DNA of 64,000 bases, taken from Larkinella punicea. Its GTDB lineage: Bacteria > Bacteroidota > Bacteroidia > Cytophagales > Spirosomataceae. Numbering within the stretch: the stretch's first letter is position 1; the number at the start of each line of letters is the position of its first letter. The notes beneath the pieces were generated by a model that had not been told where the DNA came from, ran no database searches, and worked only from the letters and a program-made list of their open reading frames with translations. The stretch spans positions 1 to 64,000 of the forward strand of contig NZ_QOWE01000031.1 in assembly GCF_003334855.1 (NCBI RefSeq), in the 5' to 3' direction. This document shows, piece by piece, positions 42,779 through 51,107 of this stretch. The translations under genes and the position numbers were made by a program.

Positions 42779-45670
42779 TTAAATCACCACATTGACAATC
42801 CGCTTTGGCACCACCACCACTTTTTTCGGCGTTTTTCCTTCCAGCCACTTCAAAACCACCTCATTCGCCAGGACTTCTTTTTCAATGTCCGAAGCAGCGG
42901 TATCGACCGAAAACGTCAGCGTCGTGCGAACTTTCCCGTTGATTTGCACCGGGTATTCGATGGTGTCTTCCACCAGATAAGCCGGATTGAAAACCGGGAA
43001 TTCGGCGTAGCTTAATGTACCGGCTTCGTTGCCTAATGCCGCCCAGAGTTCTTCCGTGATGTGGGGCGCAAACGGAGCCAGCACCACGACCAATTCCTGT
43101 AAAACCGCTTTTTTATTGCACTTCAAGGCCGACAACTCGTTGACACACACCATGAACGCGCTCACCGAGGTATTGAACGACAGATGCTCAATGTCCTCCG
43201 CCACTTTCCGGATGGTTTTGTGCAACACTTTCAATTCGGCAGGTGTCGGTTTTTCGTCGGTCACCAGCCAGCGACCGGGGCGGGTTTCCGTTGGTTCTTC
43301 GTAAAACAACCGCCAGAACTTTTTCAAAAACCGGTACACACCGTCAATGCCGTTCGTATTCCACGGTTTGGCGTCGGTCAGCGGGCCGAGGAACATTTCG
43401 TACAACCGCAACGTGTCGGCACCGTAGCGTTCCACAATCGTATCCGGATTGACGACGTTGAACTTCGATTTCGACATTTTCTCGATTTCGACTCCGCAGA
43501 TGTATTTGCCGTCCTCTAAAATAAACTCGGCATTCTCAGCCAAATCCGGACGTGTTTTTATAAAGGTCTCGACATCAAGCACGTCGTTTTCAACGATATT
43601 GACATCGACATGCAAGGGTGTTACTTCATATTGGTTTTTCAAGCCGTTCGAAACAAAAACCGGCGTTTTCCCTTCGCCAACTGAGTCTTTCAAGCGATAC
43701 ACAAAATTCGACCGGCCCAGAATCATGCCCTGATTGACCAGCTTCTTAAACGGTTCTTCTTCCGGCACAAAGCCCCGGTCTTTCAGGAACTTGTTCCAGA
43801 ACCGGCTATACAGCAAGTGGCCCGTCGCGTGTTCGGAACCGCCTACGTACAAATCCACATCGCGCCAGTAGTCGATGGCTTTTTGATCGGCAAATTCCTG
43901 GTCGTTCTGCGAGTCCATGTAGCGGTACCAATACCAGCTTGAACCCGACCAGCCGGGCATGGTGCTTAGTTCGTATTCGTATTTTTCTTCCCCTTTAGGG
44001 GACTGAGGGGTGTATTTCCATCCTTCAGCACGCGCCAACGGCGGTTCACCGGTTTCGGTGGGCAGGTATTTATCGACCGGCGGCAATTCCAACGGCAAAT
44101 CCTGTTCGTCCAATAAATATGGCAAACCGTCTTTGAAATAAACCGGAACGGGTTCACCCCAATACCGCTGGCGACTGAAAACCGCGTCGCGCATCCGGAA
44201 ATTGATCTTGGCTTTTCCAATGCCGTGTTCTTCCAAAAACTTGACCAGAACCGGCACCGCTTCCTGATACGTCAGGCCGTCGATGATTCCGGAGTTAATA
44301 TACCTACCTTCTTTGGTGTTATCCGCCTGTTTATCAATATCTTTCTGACCATCCAGAATCGGAATGATCGGCAAATCGAAGTGTTTGGCAAACGCCCAGT
44401 CGCGCTGATCGCCCGAGGGAACGGCCATGACTGCACCGGTTCCATAACCCGCCAACACGTAATCGGCCAGATAAATGGGTACGCGCTCGCCGTTGAACGG
44501 ATTGATGCAGTAGCTGCCCGTGAACACCCCCGAAACCGTTTTGGCGTCGGCCATCCGGTCGCGCTCAGAGCGCATTTTGGCGGCCGTGACGTACGCATCG
44601 ACAGCCGGTTTTTGCGCCAGTGTCGTCAGTTCGGCCACCAGTTCGTGTTCCGGTGCCAGCACCATAAACGACACGCCAAAGATGGTGTCGATACGGGTTG
44701 TGAAGACTTTAATTTTAGGAGAAGCGGAAGAAGGGACGAACGGATGAACGGACGAATCCTCCCCTCCTCCCTTATTCCCTTCTTCCTTAAGTACCTCAAA
44801 ACTAACCTCTGCTCCCGTCGATTTTCCGATCCAGTTGCGTTGCTGTTCTTTCAGCGAATCCGACCAATCGACGGTGTCCAGTCCGCGCAATAACCGGTCG
44901 GCGTAGGCGGTAATCCGCATCATCCACTGGCGCATCAGTTTCTGCTCGACGGGATAACCGCCCCGCTCCGAAACCCCGTCTTTCACTTCGTCGTTTGCCA
45001 AAACCGTCCCCAGAGCCGCACACCAGTTCACGACGGCGTCGGCCACGTAGGTCAGGCGGTATTTCAACGTGATTTCGTATTGCTCGCGTTCCGATTTGGC
45101 GTTCCATTCTTCGGCAGTAAAATGGGGCACGTCGTCGTCGGACACGGCCTGAATTCCGTAGGTACCCGCGCTTTCAAATTTGGCAATCAGGGTCTCGATG
45201 GGTTCGGCCTGGTCGGTTTCCTTGTTGTACCAACTGCGGAATAGCTCCATAAAAATCCACTGCGTCCATTTGTAAAACTTCGGGTCGGACGTGCGGACTT
45301 CGCGGCTCCAGTCGAAACTGAAGCCAATATTTTTCAATTGCTCAATGTAGCGGGTCGCATTCTCTTCGGTCGTAATCGCCGGATGCTGACCGGTTTGGAT
45401 GGCGTATTGCTCGGCAGGCAGACCGAACGAGTCGAAGCCCATCGGGTGCAGCACGTTGAATCCTTTCAGCCGTTTGTAGCGGGTAACAATATCAGAGGCA
45501 ATGTATCCCAGCGGATGGCCGACGTGCAAACCGGCACCCGACGGATAGGGAAACATGTCGAGAATGTAATATTTTGGTTTTGAAGCGTCGTTTTCGGTGC
45601 GAAAGGTGTGGTTTTTCTCCCAGAACGCCCGCCAGTTTTCTTCAATCTTTTTGTGGTTGTATTCAGACAT
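42779..45670 (-). CDS. leuS: leucyl-tRNA synthetase
   Basis: 963 aa, a complete class I synthetase charging tRNA-Leu. HVGH (49-52) is the HIGH-type motif and [10 protein letters not shown] the KMSKS loop; the editing CP1 domain contains [14 protein letters not shown]. Two segments look foreign in an otherwise standard protein. Residues about 293-317, rich in Gly/Ser/Pro ([23 protein letters not shown]), lie at the start of the editing domain, and residues about 551-563 ([10 protein letters not shown]) lie before [12 protein letters not shown]. Both coincide with palindromic DNA (44726-44786; 43988-44010). The enzyme must still work, as only one copy is visible here. Confidence 0.97.
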   Translation of the reverse strand: MSEYNHKKIEENWRAFWEKNHTFRTENDASKPKYYILDMFPYPSGAGLHVGHPLGYIASDIVTRYKRLKGFNVLHPMGFDSFGLPAEQYAIQTGQHPAITTEENATRYIEQLKNIGFSFDWSREVRTSDPKFYKWTQWIFMELFRSWYNKETDQAEPIETLIAKFESAGTYGIQAVSDDDVPHFTAEEWNAKSEREQYEITLKYRLTYVADAVVNWCAALGTVLANDEVKDGVSERGGYPVEQKLMRQWMMRITAYADRLLRGLDTVDWSDSLKEQQRNWIGKSTGAEVSFEVLKEEGNKGGGEDSSVHPFVPSSASPKIKVFTTRIDTIFGVSFMVLAPEHELVAELTTLAQKPAVDAYVTAAKMRSERDRMADAKTVSGVFTGSYCINPFNGERVPIYLADYVLAGYGTGAVMAVPSGDQRDWAFAKHFDLPIIPILDGQKDIDKQADNTKEGRYINSGIIDGLTYQEAVPVLVKFLEEHGIGKAKINFRMRDAVFSRQRYWGEPVPVYFKDGLPYLLDEQDLPLELPPVDKYLPTETGEPPLARAEGWKYTPQSPKGEEKYEYELSTMPGWSGSSWYWYRYMDSQNDQEFADQKAIDYWRDVDLYVGGSEHATGHLLYSRFWNKFLKDRGFVPEEEPFKKLVNQGMILGRSNFVYRLKDSVGEGKTPVFVSNGLKNQYEVTPLHVDVNIVENDVLDVETFIKTRPDLAENAEFILEDGKYICGVEIEKMSKSKFNVVNPDTIVERYGADTLRLYEMFLGPLTDAKPWNTNGIDGVYRFLKKFWRLFYEEPTETRPGRWLVTDEKPTPAELKVLHKTIRKVAEDIEHLSFNTSVSAFMVCVNELSALKCNKKAVLQELVVVLAPFAPHITEELWAALGNEAGTLSYAEFPVFNPAYLVEDTIEYPVQINGKVRTTLTFSVDTAASDIEKEVLANEVVLKWLEGKTPKKVVVVPKRIVNVVI
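43988..44010. repeat. repeat-like palindrome inside leuS
   Basis: TTCCCCTTTAGGGGACTGAG contains the 12-bp palindrome CCCCTTTAGGGG (43990-44001), the core of the repeat family at 7926-8026 and 42674-42756, here in frame and coding for TPQSPKGEE. It looks like a partial copy of that family absorbed into the gene. A chance match of 12-14 bp cannot be excluded. Confidence 0.55.
44726..44786. repeat. inverted repeat inside leuS
   Basis: GGAAGAAGGGA (44726-44736) and TCCCTTCTTCC (44776-44786) are exact 11-bp inverted arms around a 39-nt centre with the words GAACGGATGAACGGACGAA. The segment is in frame and codes for the low-complexity stretch at about residues 293-317 of LeuRS. The word style is like that of the intergenic repeats. 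Confidence 0.65.
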
Positions 45671-45694
45671 AAGAGTGTATGCGTTTTAAAGAAA

Positions 45695-45790
45695 GTTGTT
45701 TCGCAGAGTTGAGCGGAGAAAAAGAGAGTTAAGCGAAGAAAAAAAACTCTGCTTAACTCTTTTTATCTCCGCTCAACTCTGCGAAACAAC
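45695..45790. repeat. long inverted repeat (GTTGTTTCGCAGAG family) upstream of leuS
   Basis: Arms of about 43 bp (from 45695 and to 45790), with words GTTGTTTCGCAGAGTTGAGC and GAGAGTTAAGC, match with few mismatches. It lies between the leuS start and the stop of the beta-propeller gene and is the same family as 21463-21564 and 28468-28571. Confidence 0.92.
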
Positions 45791-45813
45791 TCACTCGCAA
45801 AAGTAGGATTTTC

Positions 45814-47370
45814 TTATGGATTCGCCTGCGTATTTCTCTGAAGTCGGTTGAGGGTATAGCAAACCAGGTGATTCAGAAGGCTTTGCTGGGTGGTGGAGCG
45901 AAGTTTGCCCAGTTCGAGTTCGTAGATGTACCCGGCCTTGAGTTCCGACAGTTTCAGCGTCACGGTTTTCCCATCGGCCGAGAGTTCGGCATTTGAAACC
46001 GCCACAGGCTGCACGTCGAACTGCTTGGAGCCGTAGGCTTCGTGGTATTCGTAATAATAGCGTTTGAACTGAAAATTAGCCACTTGCTTCGCCGTAACCG
46101 CATCGAGTGGCTGCGTGAACGTCAGCGCAAAACCGGTCGGCGTCAGTTTCATGTCGGCCAGTTCGAGCGGCACTTTCCCCTTCCAGCGAACGTGCTGAAT
46201 GCCGCGGTCGCCCGCCCAGCCGTGGTCGGTTTGGCCGATCCAGAGGCTTCCATCGGCCGCAAAAGCCAGCCGGTTATTTCCTTTCCGCAAACCACTTCCG
46301 ACCAGAAACGGCGCACAGGCCCCCTGAATATGCCCATCGACGGTTTCGAGCATCAGCCGAACCAGATACGGATGATTCATCTCCCCAACCAGCATTTTCC
46401 CGACAAAAGGTCCGAATCGGCCACCGGTATTGTCCAGCACCGGCTGCGTCGGAGAATCCGCGATCCGGCTGTGGGGAAAGGCCACGCTCTCGACCGTCCT
46501 GAGACTGTCCAGCATTTTGACCGGTAACTTGATGGGTGTTATGTGCGGAAACCCTTCTTTCCACAACAGGCTCGCCGGATGGCCGTAGTGCTTTCCTTCC
46601 TGAACGTGATACAACTTGCTCGTCCCCAGCCAATCGCCCTGATTGTCAGAAGCAAACAGATTTCCATTGGCATCAAAACCGATGCTGTTGGGTGACCGGA
46701 AACCGCTGGCATAGGGGTGCAACTTTCCATCGGGCGTCAGTTTCATGATCCAGCCCCGGTATGGTACCGCCGAATACATCCGGCCCGGTCGGCCCAGGGT
46801 GTCCAGTTTCCCGCGTACTTCCGGGAATATTCCGGCTCCGTTCGACGCACAATTCAGGGCAATGAACAGATTTCCCTGTTTGTCTTTCACGGGACCAAAG
46901 GCAAATTCGTGGTAATTGCCGGACAGCCCAAAGTCATCGGTCACGGTAAGGTATTCATCCGCAACGCCGTCGCCGTTGGTGTCTTTGATGCGGGTCAGTT
47001 CCGGGCGTTGCATTACCAGAATCTCGCTGTTGCTAACCGCCATAATCCCCAGCGGATCGTGAATCCCTTCGGCAAACAGCTTCCAGGTTTTCGTTTTGGG
47101 GTTATACATCATGATTTCCCCCCGGTGAAACCCCGCGACAATCCGGCCATCGGGCATAATCGCCAGACCATCCGTTTCTGCCGTCAGCCCTTTGGGCATC
47201 TGAATGGTTTCAACCTCGTAATAATCCGTAATCGTATCGGCGGGGAAGTTTTTTGATGGGAACGCAGATGATACAGATAGAACGGATAAAAACAGATAAA
47301 TTAAAATCCGTTTGATCCGTCCAATCCGTGTCATCCGTGTTCCTATCAAACTCGTAGTTGTCGTTTTCAT
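45814..47370 (-). CDS. secreted beta-propeller protein (PQQ/sorbosone dehydrogenase-like)
   Basis: 518 aa. The mature part is a six-bladed propeller like PVC-type membrane-bound dehydrogenases and L-sorbosone dehydrogenases: DGLAIMPDGRIVAGFHRGEI, GNYHEFAFGPVKDKQGNL, YASGFRSPNSIGFDANGNLFASDNQGDW and a His-rich DNQG region. No heme-binding CxxCH is present. The start overlaps the cupredoxin gene stop as ATGA, which fixes it at 47370. The first 40 residues, the signal peptide, are encoded almost entirely by the inverted repeat 47252-47350: one arm gives the basic n-region (GTRMTRIGRIKRI), the other the hydrophobic core (LFLSVLSVSSAF). It probably works with the co-transcribed copper protein. Confidence 0.85.
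   Translation of the reverse strand: MKTTTTSLIGTRMTRIGRIKRILIYLFLSVLSVSSAFPSKNFPADTITDYYEVETIQMPKGLTAETDGLAIMPDGRIVAGFHRGEIMMYNPKTKTWKLFAEGIHDPLGIMAVSNSEILVMQRPELTRIKDTNGDGVADEYLTVTDDFGLSGNYHEFAFGPVKDKQGNLFIALNCASNGAGIFPEVRGKLDTLGRPGRMYSAVPYRGWIMKLTPDGKLHPYASGFRSPNSIGFDANGNLFASDNQGDWLGTSKLYHVQEGKHYGHPASLLWKEGFPHITPIKLPVKMLDSLRTVESVAFPHSRIADSPTQPVLDNTGGRFGPFVGKMLVGEMNHPYLVRLMLETVDGHIQGACAPFLVGSGLRKGNNRLAFAADGSLWIGQTDHGWAGDRGIQHVRWKGKVPLELADMKLTPTGFALTFTQPLDAVTAKQVANFQFKRYYYEYHEAYGSKQFDVQPVAVSNAELSADGKTVTLKLSELKAGYIYELELGKLRSTTQQSLLNHLVCYTLNRLQRNTQANP
47252..47350. repeat. inverted repeat encoding a signal peptide
   Basis: Arms of about 48 bp (from 47252 and to 47350) match with roughly ten mismatches. 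The minus-strand word order ATAGGAACACGGAT, GACACGGATTGG, ACGGATCAAACGGATTTTAA is that of the intergenic repeat 25065-25179. Here the element is in frame at codons about 8-40 of the beta-propeller gene. Confidence 0.85.
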
Positions 47371-48440
47371 TCCGCAGTCATCGTTATCGTGAAGTTCCTC
47401 GTTCCGACCGGCAGTCGCACCATGCCGTCCTGAATTTTGCCCACCGACGGACGGTATTTGACGCCGTCGCCGGATTTACAGGCAAAATAAACCGGGCCTG
47501 AAACCGCCCCCAGGCTGAAATGCCGAACCAGCCCCCGCCCCGTCGGCAACGGTTTGATCAGTTCCCGAACTTCGATTCCATTCACGGTATACCTGAATTC
47601 CGGGTAGCGGTTGATGAGTTTGTAGCCTTTGAAATGCACTTCCGGCAGCCGGTCGGCAGTACCAAAGCGGATCGAAAAACCGCCCTGATCCCGAAAATAG
47701 ACGTCGCCGACCACGTGCGTCGGTTTTTTACCGTTTCCGTCCCAATGGTCGCTTTGGTCGATGAACCCACCCGTCCAGGCGTAACGCAACCGGCAAGACC
47801 CGGCATCCCAGCAATACGCCTGTTTGGGCGTCAGTCCGACCGCAATCGATGCGGGGCCGGAGTCGGGCATGAAGGTTCGATACACCGCCGGGTATTTCAG
47901 GTCGTACGGATGGTCGGGCATGTGTCCGGCATGACCAGCCATATCGTCTTTGCGGTTGGCTGCTACATTGGGATCTTTGTCCAGCGGGGGAACCGTTGCG
48001 GGCCGTCGGGTAACGTAAATGACGCCATACATCACAAAACCGTGGCCGGGATAGGTGCAGACGTAGGAGTAAATCCCATCCTGCGACAGCACAAAGCTGA
48101 TTTTTTCCGATTTGCCCGGATCGACCGTTGCCGTGTGCGCCACAACATCCGGGGTGCGGGGCACATAATTGAGCTTGACGGCCTGATCGCCGAGGGCCAG
48201 CGACGTGTTGACCACCCGCAACCGCGAATTGGGTAGCGTAACCACCAGATTGTGAGCCATGTCGTCGTAATTATCGAGGGTCAGATGGACCCGGGTGCCG
48301 GGGCGCACCACGAAACGCGGAACATCGTACTTCAGGCCTTCGATGGCCCGAATTGTCAAGGTTGTATCCTGAGCAAGGGCTACCGGAATTTTTAGGCCGC
48401 AAAGTGCAACGAAAAGCACTACAACTGCGTATTTTCTCAT
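47367..48440 (-). CDS. secreted cupredoxin-domain protein
   Basis: 357 aa from the ATG of MRKYAVVVLFVALCGL, which gives a clean signal peptide (cut after ALAQ); upstream in-frame starts add unconserved residues. Residues about 25-145 are an azurin/plastocyanin-like domain. Type 1 copper ligands fit His in MAHNLVV, Cys in YVCTYPGHGF, the following His, and Met in FVMYG. The C-terminal 190 residues form a domain of unknown function found with such cupredoxins in Bacteroidota. It is an electron carrier or copper sensor in the periplasm, coupled by a 4-bp overlap to the beta-propeller gene. Confidence 0.85.
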   Translation of the reverse strand: MRKYAVVVLFVALCGLKIPVALAQDTTLTIRAIEGLKYDVPRFVVRPGTRVHLTLDNYDDMAHNLVVTLPNSRLRVVNTSLALGDQAVKLNYVPRTPDVVAHTATVDPGKSEKISFVLSQDGIYSYVCTYPGHGFVMYGVIYVTRRPATVPPLDKDPNVAANRKDDMAGHAGHMPDHPYDLKYPAVYRTFMPDSGPASIAVGLTPKQAYCWDAGSCRLRYAWTGGFIDQSDHWDGNGKKPTHVVGDVYFRDQGGFSIRFGTADRLPEVHFKGYKLINRYPEFRYTVNGIEVRELIKPLPTGRGLVRHFSLGAVSGPVYFACKSGDGVKYRPSVGKIQDGMVRLPVGTRNFTITMTAE

Positions 48441-48647
48441 GAGGGAAAAGTATAGGAAAAAAAGCAAATTAACGGCTTTTTCTACTAATCTGGTTTCATT
48501 TCTGCAAAATCGCAATCGCATGAAACTGGGTACAATTTTCGATTTTTCCATTCGTTAATTAATGAGGTCTTTTCACTGTAACTACATGAATCTTATCGAT
48601 CTACCGCTACTTTTTTCATTTCCCGGCTTTCTTAGAAATCAATTCGT

Positions 48648-49823
48648 ATGCGGTGGACATTTTTATCGACTTGTTCTGTCAATGTCGCAATTCTCTCTCT
48701 ATTAATCGGGTGTCAGTCTGATCAGGACGCCATTGGGCCAGCGGGTGATTGCCTGGTTCAGTCATCCGTCACCAACGGACAGGCCATTGCCGGTTCATAC
48801 ATTGTAACCTACAAATCCACGGAGAACTTACCCGTTGCGCCGAATGCGCGGGTTGGGGCCGCCGTTCAGCAACTTTTAACCCGCCACGGCCTGAACGATC
48901 CGAATGCGCAGGTGTTATTTTCCGGCGAATCGACCGGTTTTCTGGCGCACGTCAGCGCGGCCGAAGCGGAAACGCTGAAAGCCGACCCATCCGTTGAACT
49001 CGTCGAACCCGACCGGATTATCTCCATTTGCAGTTGCGTCGATGTGGCCGTCACCTCCACCCTGACCTGGAATGTCAGACAAACCGGCTACGGACGGGGG
49101 GATCTGAACCCGGACAAAACCGCCTGGATTCTCGACACGGGCATCGATCTGGATCACCCCGACCTGAATGTCGACACGGGCCGGAGCCAGTCGTTTCTGA
49201 CCGGCAAAACCGCCGATGACGAAAATGGCCACGGAACTCACATCGCCGGCATTATTGGTGCGTTAAACAACAACATCGGGGTAACCGGCGTTGCTTCGGG
49301 TGCTACGCTGGTGGCCCTGCGGGTACTGGACAATGAAGGTGAAGGCAAACTGTCGGCACTGGTTCAGGCGGTTTCCTACGTCAATATCAACGGCAAAGCG
49401 GGCGATGTTGTCAACATCAGCATCGGCGGTGAAGGAACGTCGGCGAGTCTCGAACGGGTCATCAAACAAGCCGCTGACAAAGGAATCCTATTTGCGATTG
49501 CCGCCGGGAACGAAGGGGAATCCGCCGAAAAATACGCGCCAGCCAATGTCAATCACGCCAATGTATTTACGGTTTCGGCCATGGATCAAAGCGGCAATTT
49601 TGCTTCGTTCTCCAATTTTGGCCCGACGGTCGACATCTGCGCGTATGGCGTTCGGATCACGTCAACGTATTTGAACGGCCGCTATGCTTCTCTTTCCGGT
49701 ACTTCGATGGCATCTCCGCACGTGGCCGGTTTGCTACTGATCCGGGGTCGCACCATTCCCACCAACGGCTTTGTCAGGAATGATCCTGACGGAACGCCAG
49801 ACCCAATTGCCGGGGGCGAATAA
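48648..49823 (+). CDS. S8 family serine peptidase (subtilase), exported
   Basis: 391 aa: N-terminal signal with LLIGC (possible lipobox at Cys22), an inhibitor I9-type propeptide (about 45-125, SYIVTYKSTENLPVAPNA ... VELVEPDRII) and a subtilisin catalytic domain with Asp in AWILDTGIDLDHPD, His in GHGTHIAGIIG and Ser in LSGTSMASPHVAGL. The chain ends soon after the Ser motif, so there are no C-terminal sorting or PPC domains. It is a general extracellular or surface protease, followed by a terminator. Confidence 0.93.
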   Translation: MRWTFLSTCSVNVAILSLLIGCQSDQDAIGPAGDCLVQSSVTNGQAIAGSYIVTYKSTENLPVAPNARVGAAVQQLLTRHGLNDPNAQVLFSGESTGFLAHVSAAEAETLKADPSVELVEPDRIISICSCVDVAVTSTLTWNVRQTGYGRGDLNPDKTAWILDTGIDLDHPDLNVDTGRSQSFLTGKTADDENGHGTHIAGIIGALNNNIGVTGVASGATLVALRVLDNEGEGKLSALVQAVSYVNINGKAGDVVNISIGGEGTSASLERVIKQAADKGILFAIAAGNEGESAEKYAPANVNHANVFTVSAMDQSGNFASFSNFGPTVDICAYGVRITSTYLNGRYASLSGTSMASPHVAGLLLIRGRTIPTNGFVRNDPDGTPDPIAGGE

Positions 49824-49836
49824 TCGGACGTTTTTC

Positions 49837-49867
49837 TTGTTTTAATCCAACCGATTGCCCACCTTTG
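49837..49867 (+). promoter_or_regulatory. probable promoter of the TauE gene
   Basis: CACCTTTG (49860-49867) is one base off TAnnTTTG, and TTG (49837-49839) lies about 20 bp upstream, the usual -33/-7 spacing of Bacteroidota. The leader would be about 85 nt and contains the terminator-like hairpin 49889-49912. Confidence 0.5.
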
Positions 49868-49888
49868 CACTCGAATTCGATTATCCCG

Positions 49889-49912
49889 ACGGCATTTCTT
49901 AATGCCGTTTTT
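49889..49912 (+). terminator. terminator-like hairpin in the subtilase-TauE gap
   Basis: ACGGCATT-TCTT-AATGCCGT is an 8-bp perfect stem followed by TTTT. It may end the subtilase transcript. It also lies about 22 nt after the promoter-like box at 49860, so it could act as an attenuator in the TauE leader. Confidence 0.75.
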
Positions 49913-49954
49913 CATGAGAAGAATTCTCTACTAACTATATATAGCTAATTACTT

Positions 49955-51013
49955 ATGCAATCTATCTCAGCCTCCGACTCTTCGCCAGAAGCCTCTACCC
50001 CCGTCGGGCTGAACTTAAATGGATTGAAAATAACGGTTCAGGGAGAGTCGGCGGCTGAGCAGGTGAAAGCTTTGCGTCAGGCGTTTCCGGAATCCGAAAT
50101 TGACCTGATTCCCGACGTTCCCCCACGCTCTGTCCTGCTTCGCCGACGCAACCGGACCGAAATTGCCATCTATATTTCTTCAGCATTGGCCCTGATGATT
50201 GTCGGGCATTTGCTGTTCAGTTACCTCACGCTCGACCGGCTGACGCTGGTCATGGATTCCCTTGAACTCAACAATGATTTCTGGTATTATCTGGCGGGCG
50301 GTTTTATAGCCCAGATGATCGACGGGGCATTGGGCATGGCTTACGGGGTGACGGCTTCGACGCTCCTGCTGACCGTGGGCGTCAGTCCGGCGGCTGTCAG
50401 CGCCAGCGTTCACAGTTCCGAGATTTTCACCAGCGGAGTGTCGGGTTATATGCACCTGCGGTTCGGGAACGTCAACAGCAAACTCTTCAAAGCCGTCCTG
50501 ATTCCCGGTGTCATTGGTGCCTGCATGGGCGCCTATCTGCTGGTGTCGCTGGAACAATATTCGGTGTATATCAAACCGGCGGTTGCGGTTTACACCGCCG
50601 TTTTGGGCGTGCTGATCATCCAGAAAGCCCTGGCGAAACGCATCAAGAAAAAGCCCATCAAAAAAATCGGGTTACTGGCCTGGTTTGGCGGAACGATGGA
50701 CGCCATCGGTGGCGGAGGCTGGGGACCCATCGTGTCCTCGACGCTGATTGCCAGCGGACGGCATCCGCGTTACACGATTGGGTCGGTCAATCTGGCGGAG
50801 TTTTTCATCTCGCTTTCCAGTTCTCTGACGTTCGTTACACTGATCGGTCTGACCCACTGGCAAATCATCATTGGTCTGATCCTGGGCGGTATGATTGCCG
50901 CCCCCATTGCCGCCATTCTTTCGACCCGATTGCCGATAAAAGCCATGATGATTATGGTCGGCGTTGTCGTAATAATCGTAAGTTTGCGGAATATTATTAC
51001 AGTTTTATTTTAG
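49955..51013 (+). CDS. TauE/SafE family sulfite exporter-like membrane protein
   Basis: 352 aa. The membrane part (about 70-350) has two related halves typical of TauE/SafE: IDGALGMAYGVTASTLLL and VHSSEIFTSGVSGYMHL in the first, and FGGTMDAIGGGGWGPIVSSTLIASG with VNLAEFFISLSSSLTF in the second. The first 70 residues are an uncommon cytoplasmic N-terminal extension with no recognisable domain. The family exports sulfite or organosulfonates; placement at the left edge of the sulfur genes supports sulfite or sulfate traffic, by inference. Confidence 0.88.
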   Translation: MQSISASDSSPEASTPVGLNLNGLKITVQGESAAEQVKALRQAFPESEIDLIPDVPPRSVLLRRRNRTEIAIYISSALALMIVGHLLFSYLTLDRLTLVMDSLELNNDFWYYLAGGFIAQMIDGALGMAYGVTASTLLLTVGVSPAAVSASVHSSEIFTSGVSGYMHLRFGNVNSKLFKAVLIPGVIGACMGAYLLVSLEQYSVYIKPAVAVYTAVLGVLIIQKALAKRIKKKPIKKIGLLAWFGGTMDAIGGGGWGPIVSSTLIASGRHPRYTIGSVNLAEFFISLSSSLTFVTLIGLTHWQIIIGLILGGMIAAPIAAILSTRLPIKAMMIMVGVVVIIVSLRNIITVLF

Positions 51014-51096
51014 AGATAAGAGGATAGACAAGAGAAGAAAGACGCAAATCAACGGCTGCCACTTTCTTTATTCTCTTGTCTCATCTCTCTTGTCTA
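51012..51096. repeat. imperfect inverted repeat (GACAAGAGA family)
   Basis: Purine-rich left part (AGAGATAAGAGG, GACAAGAGAAGAAAGA) and pyrimidine-rich right part (TTCTCTTGTC, TCATCTCTCTTGTC) pair with gaps. The words match the repeat 62730-62826. It occupies the gap between TauE and the sulfhydrylase gene. Confidence 0.7.
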
Positions 51097-51107
51097 CATT
51101 TCCATTC

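Noticed and set aside
51014-51107. SAM riboswitch in front of the sulfhydrylase gene
   Set aside because: The leader is entirely the purine/pyrimidine inverted repeat; none of the conserved S-box helices or kink-turn bases could be found.
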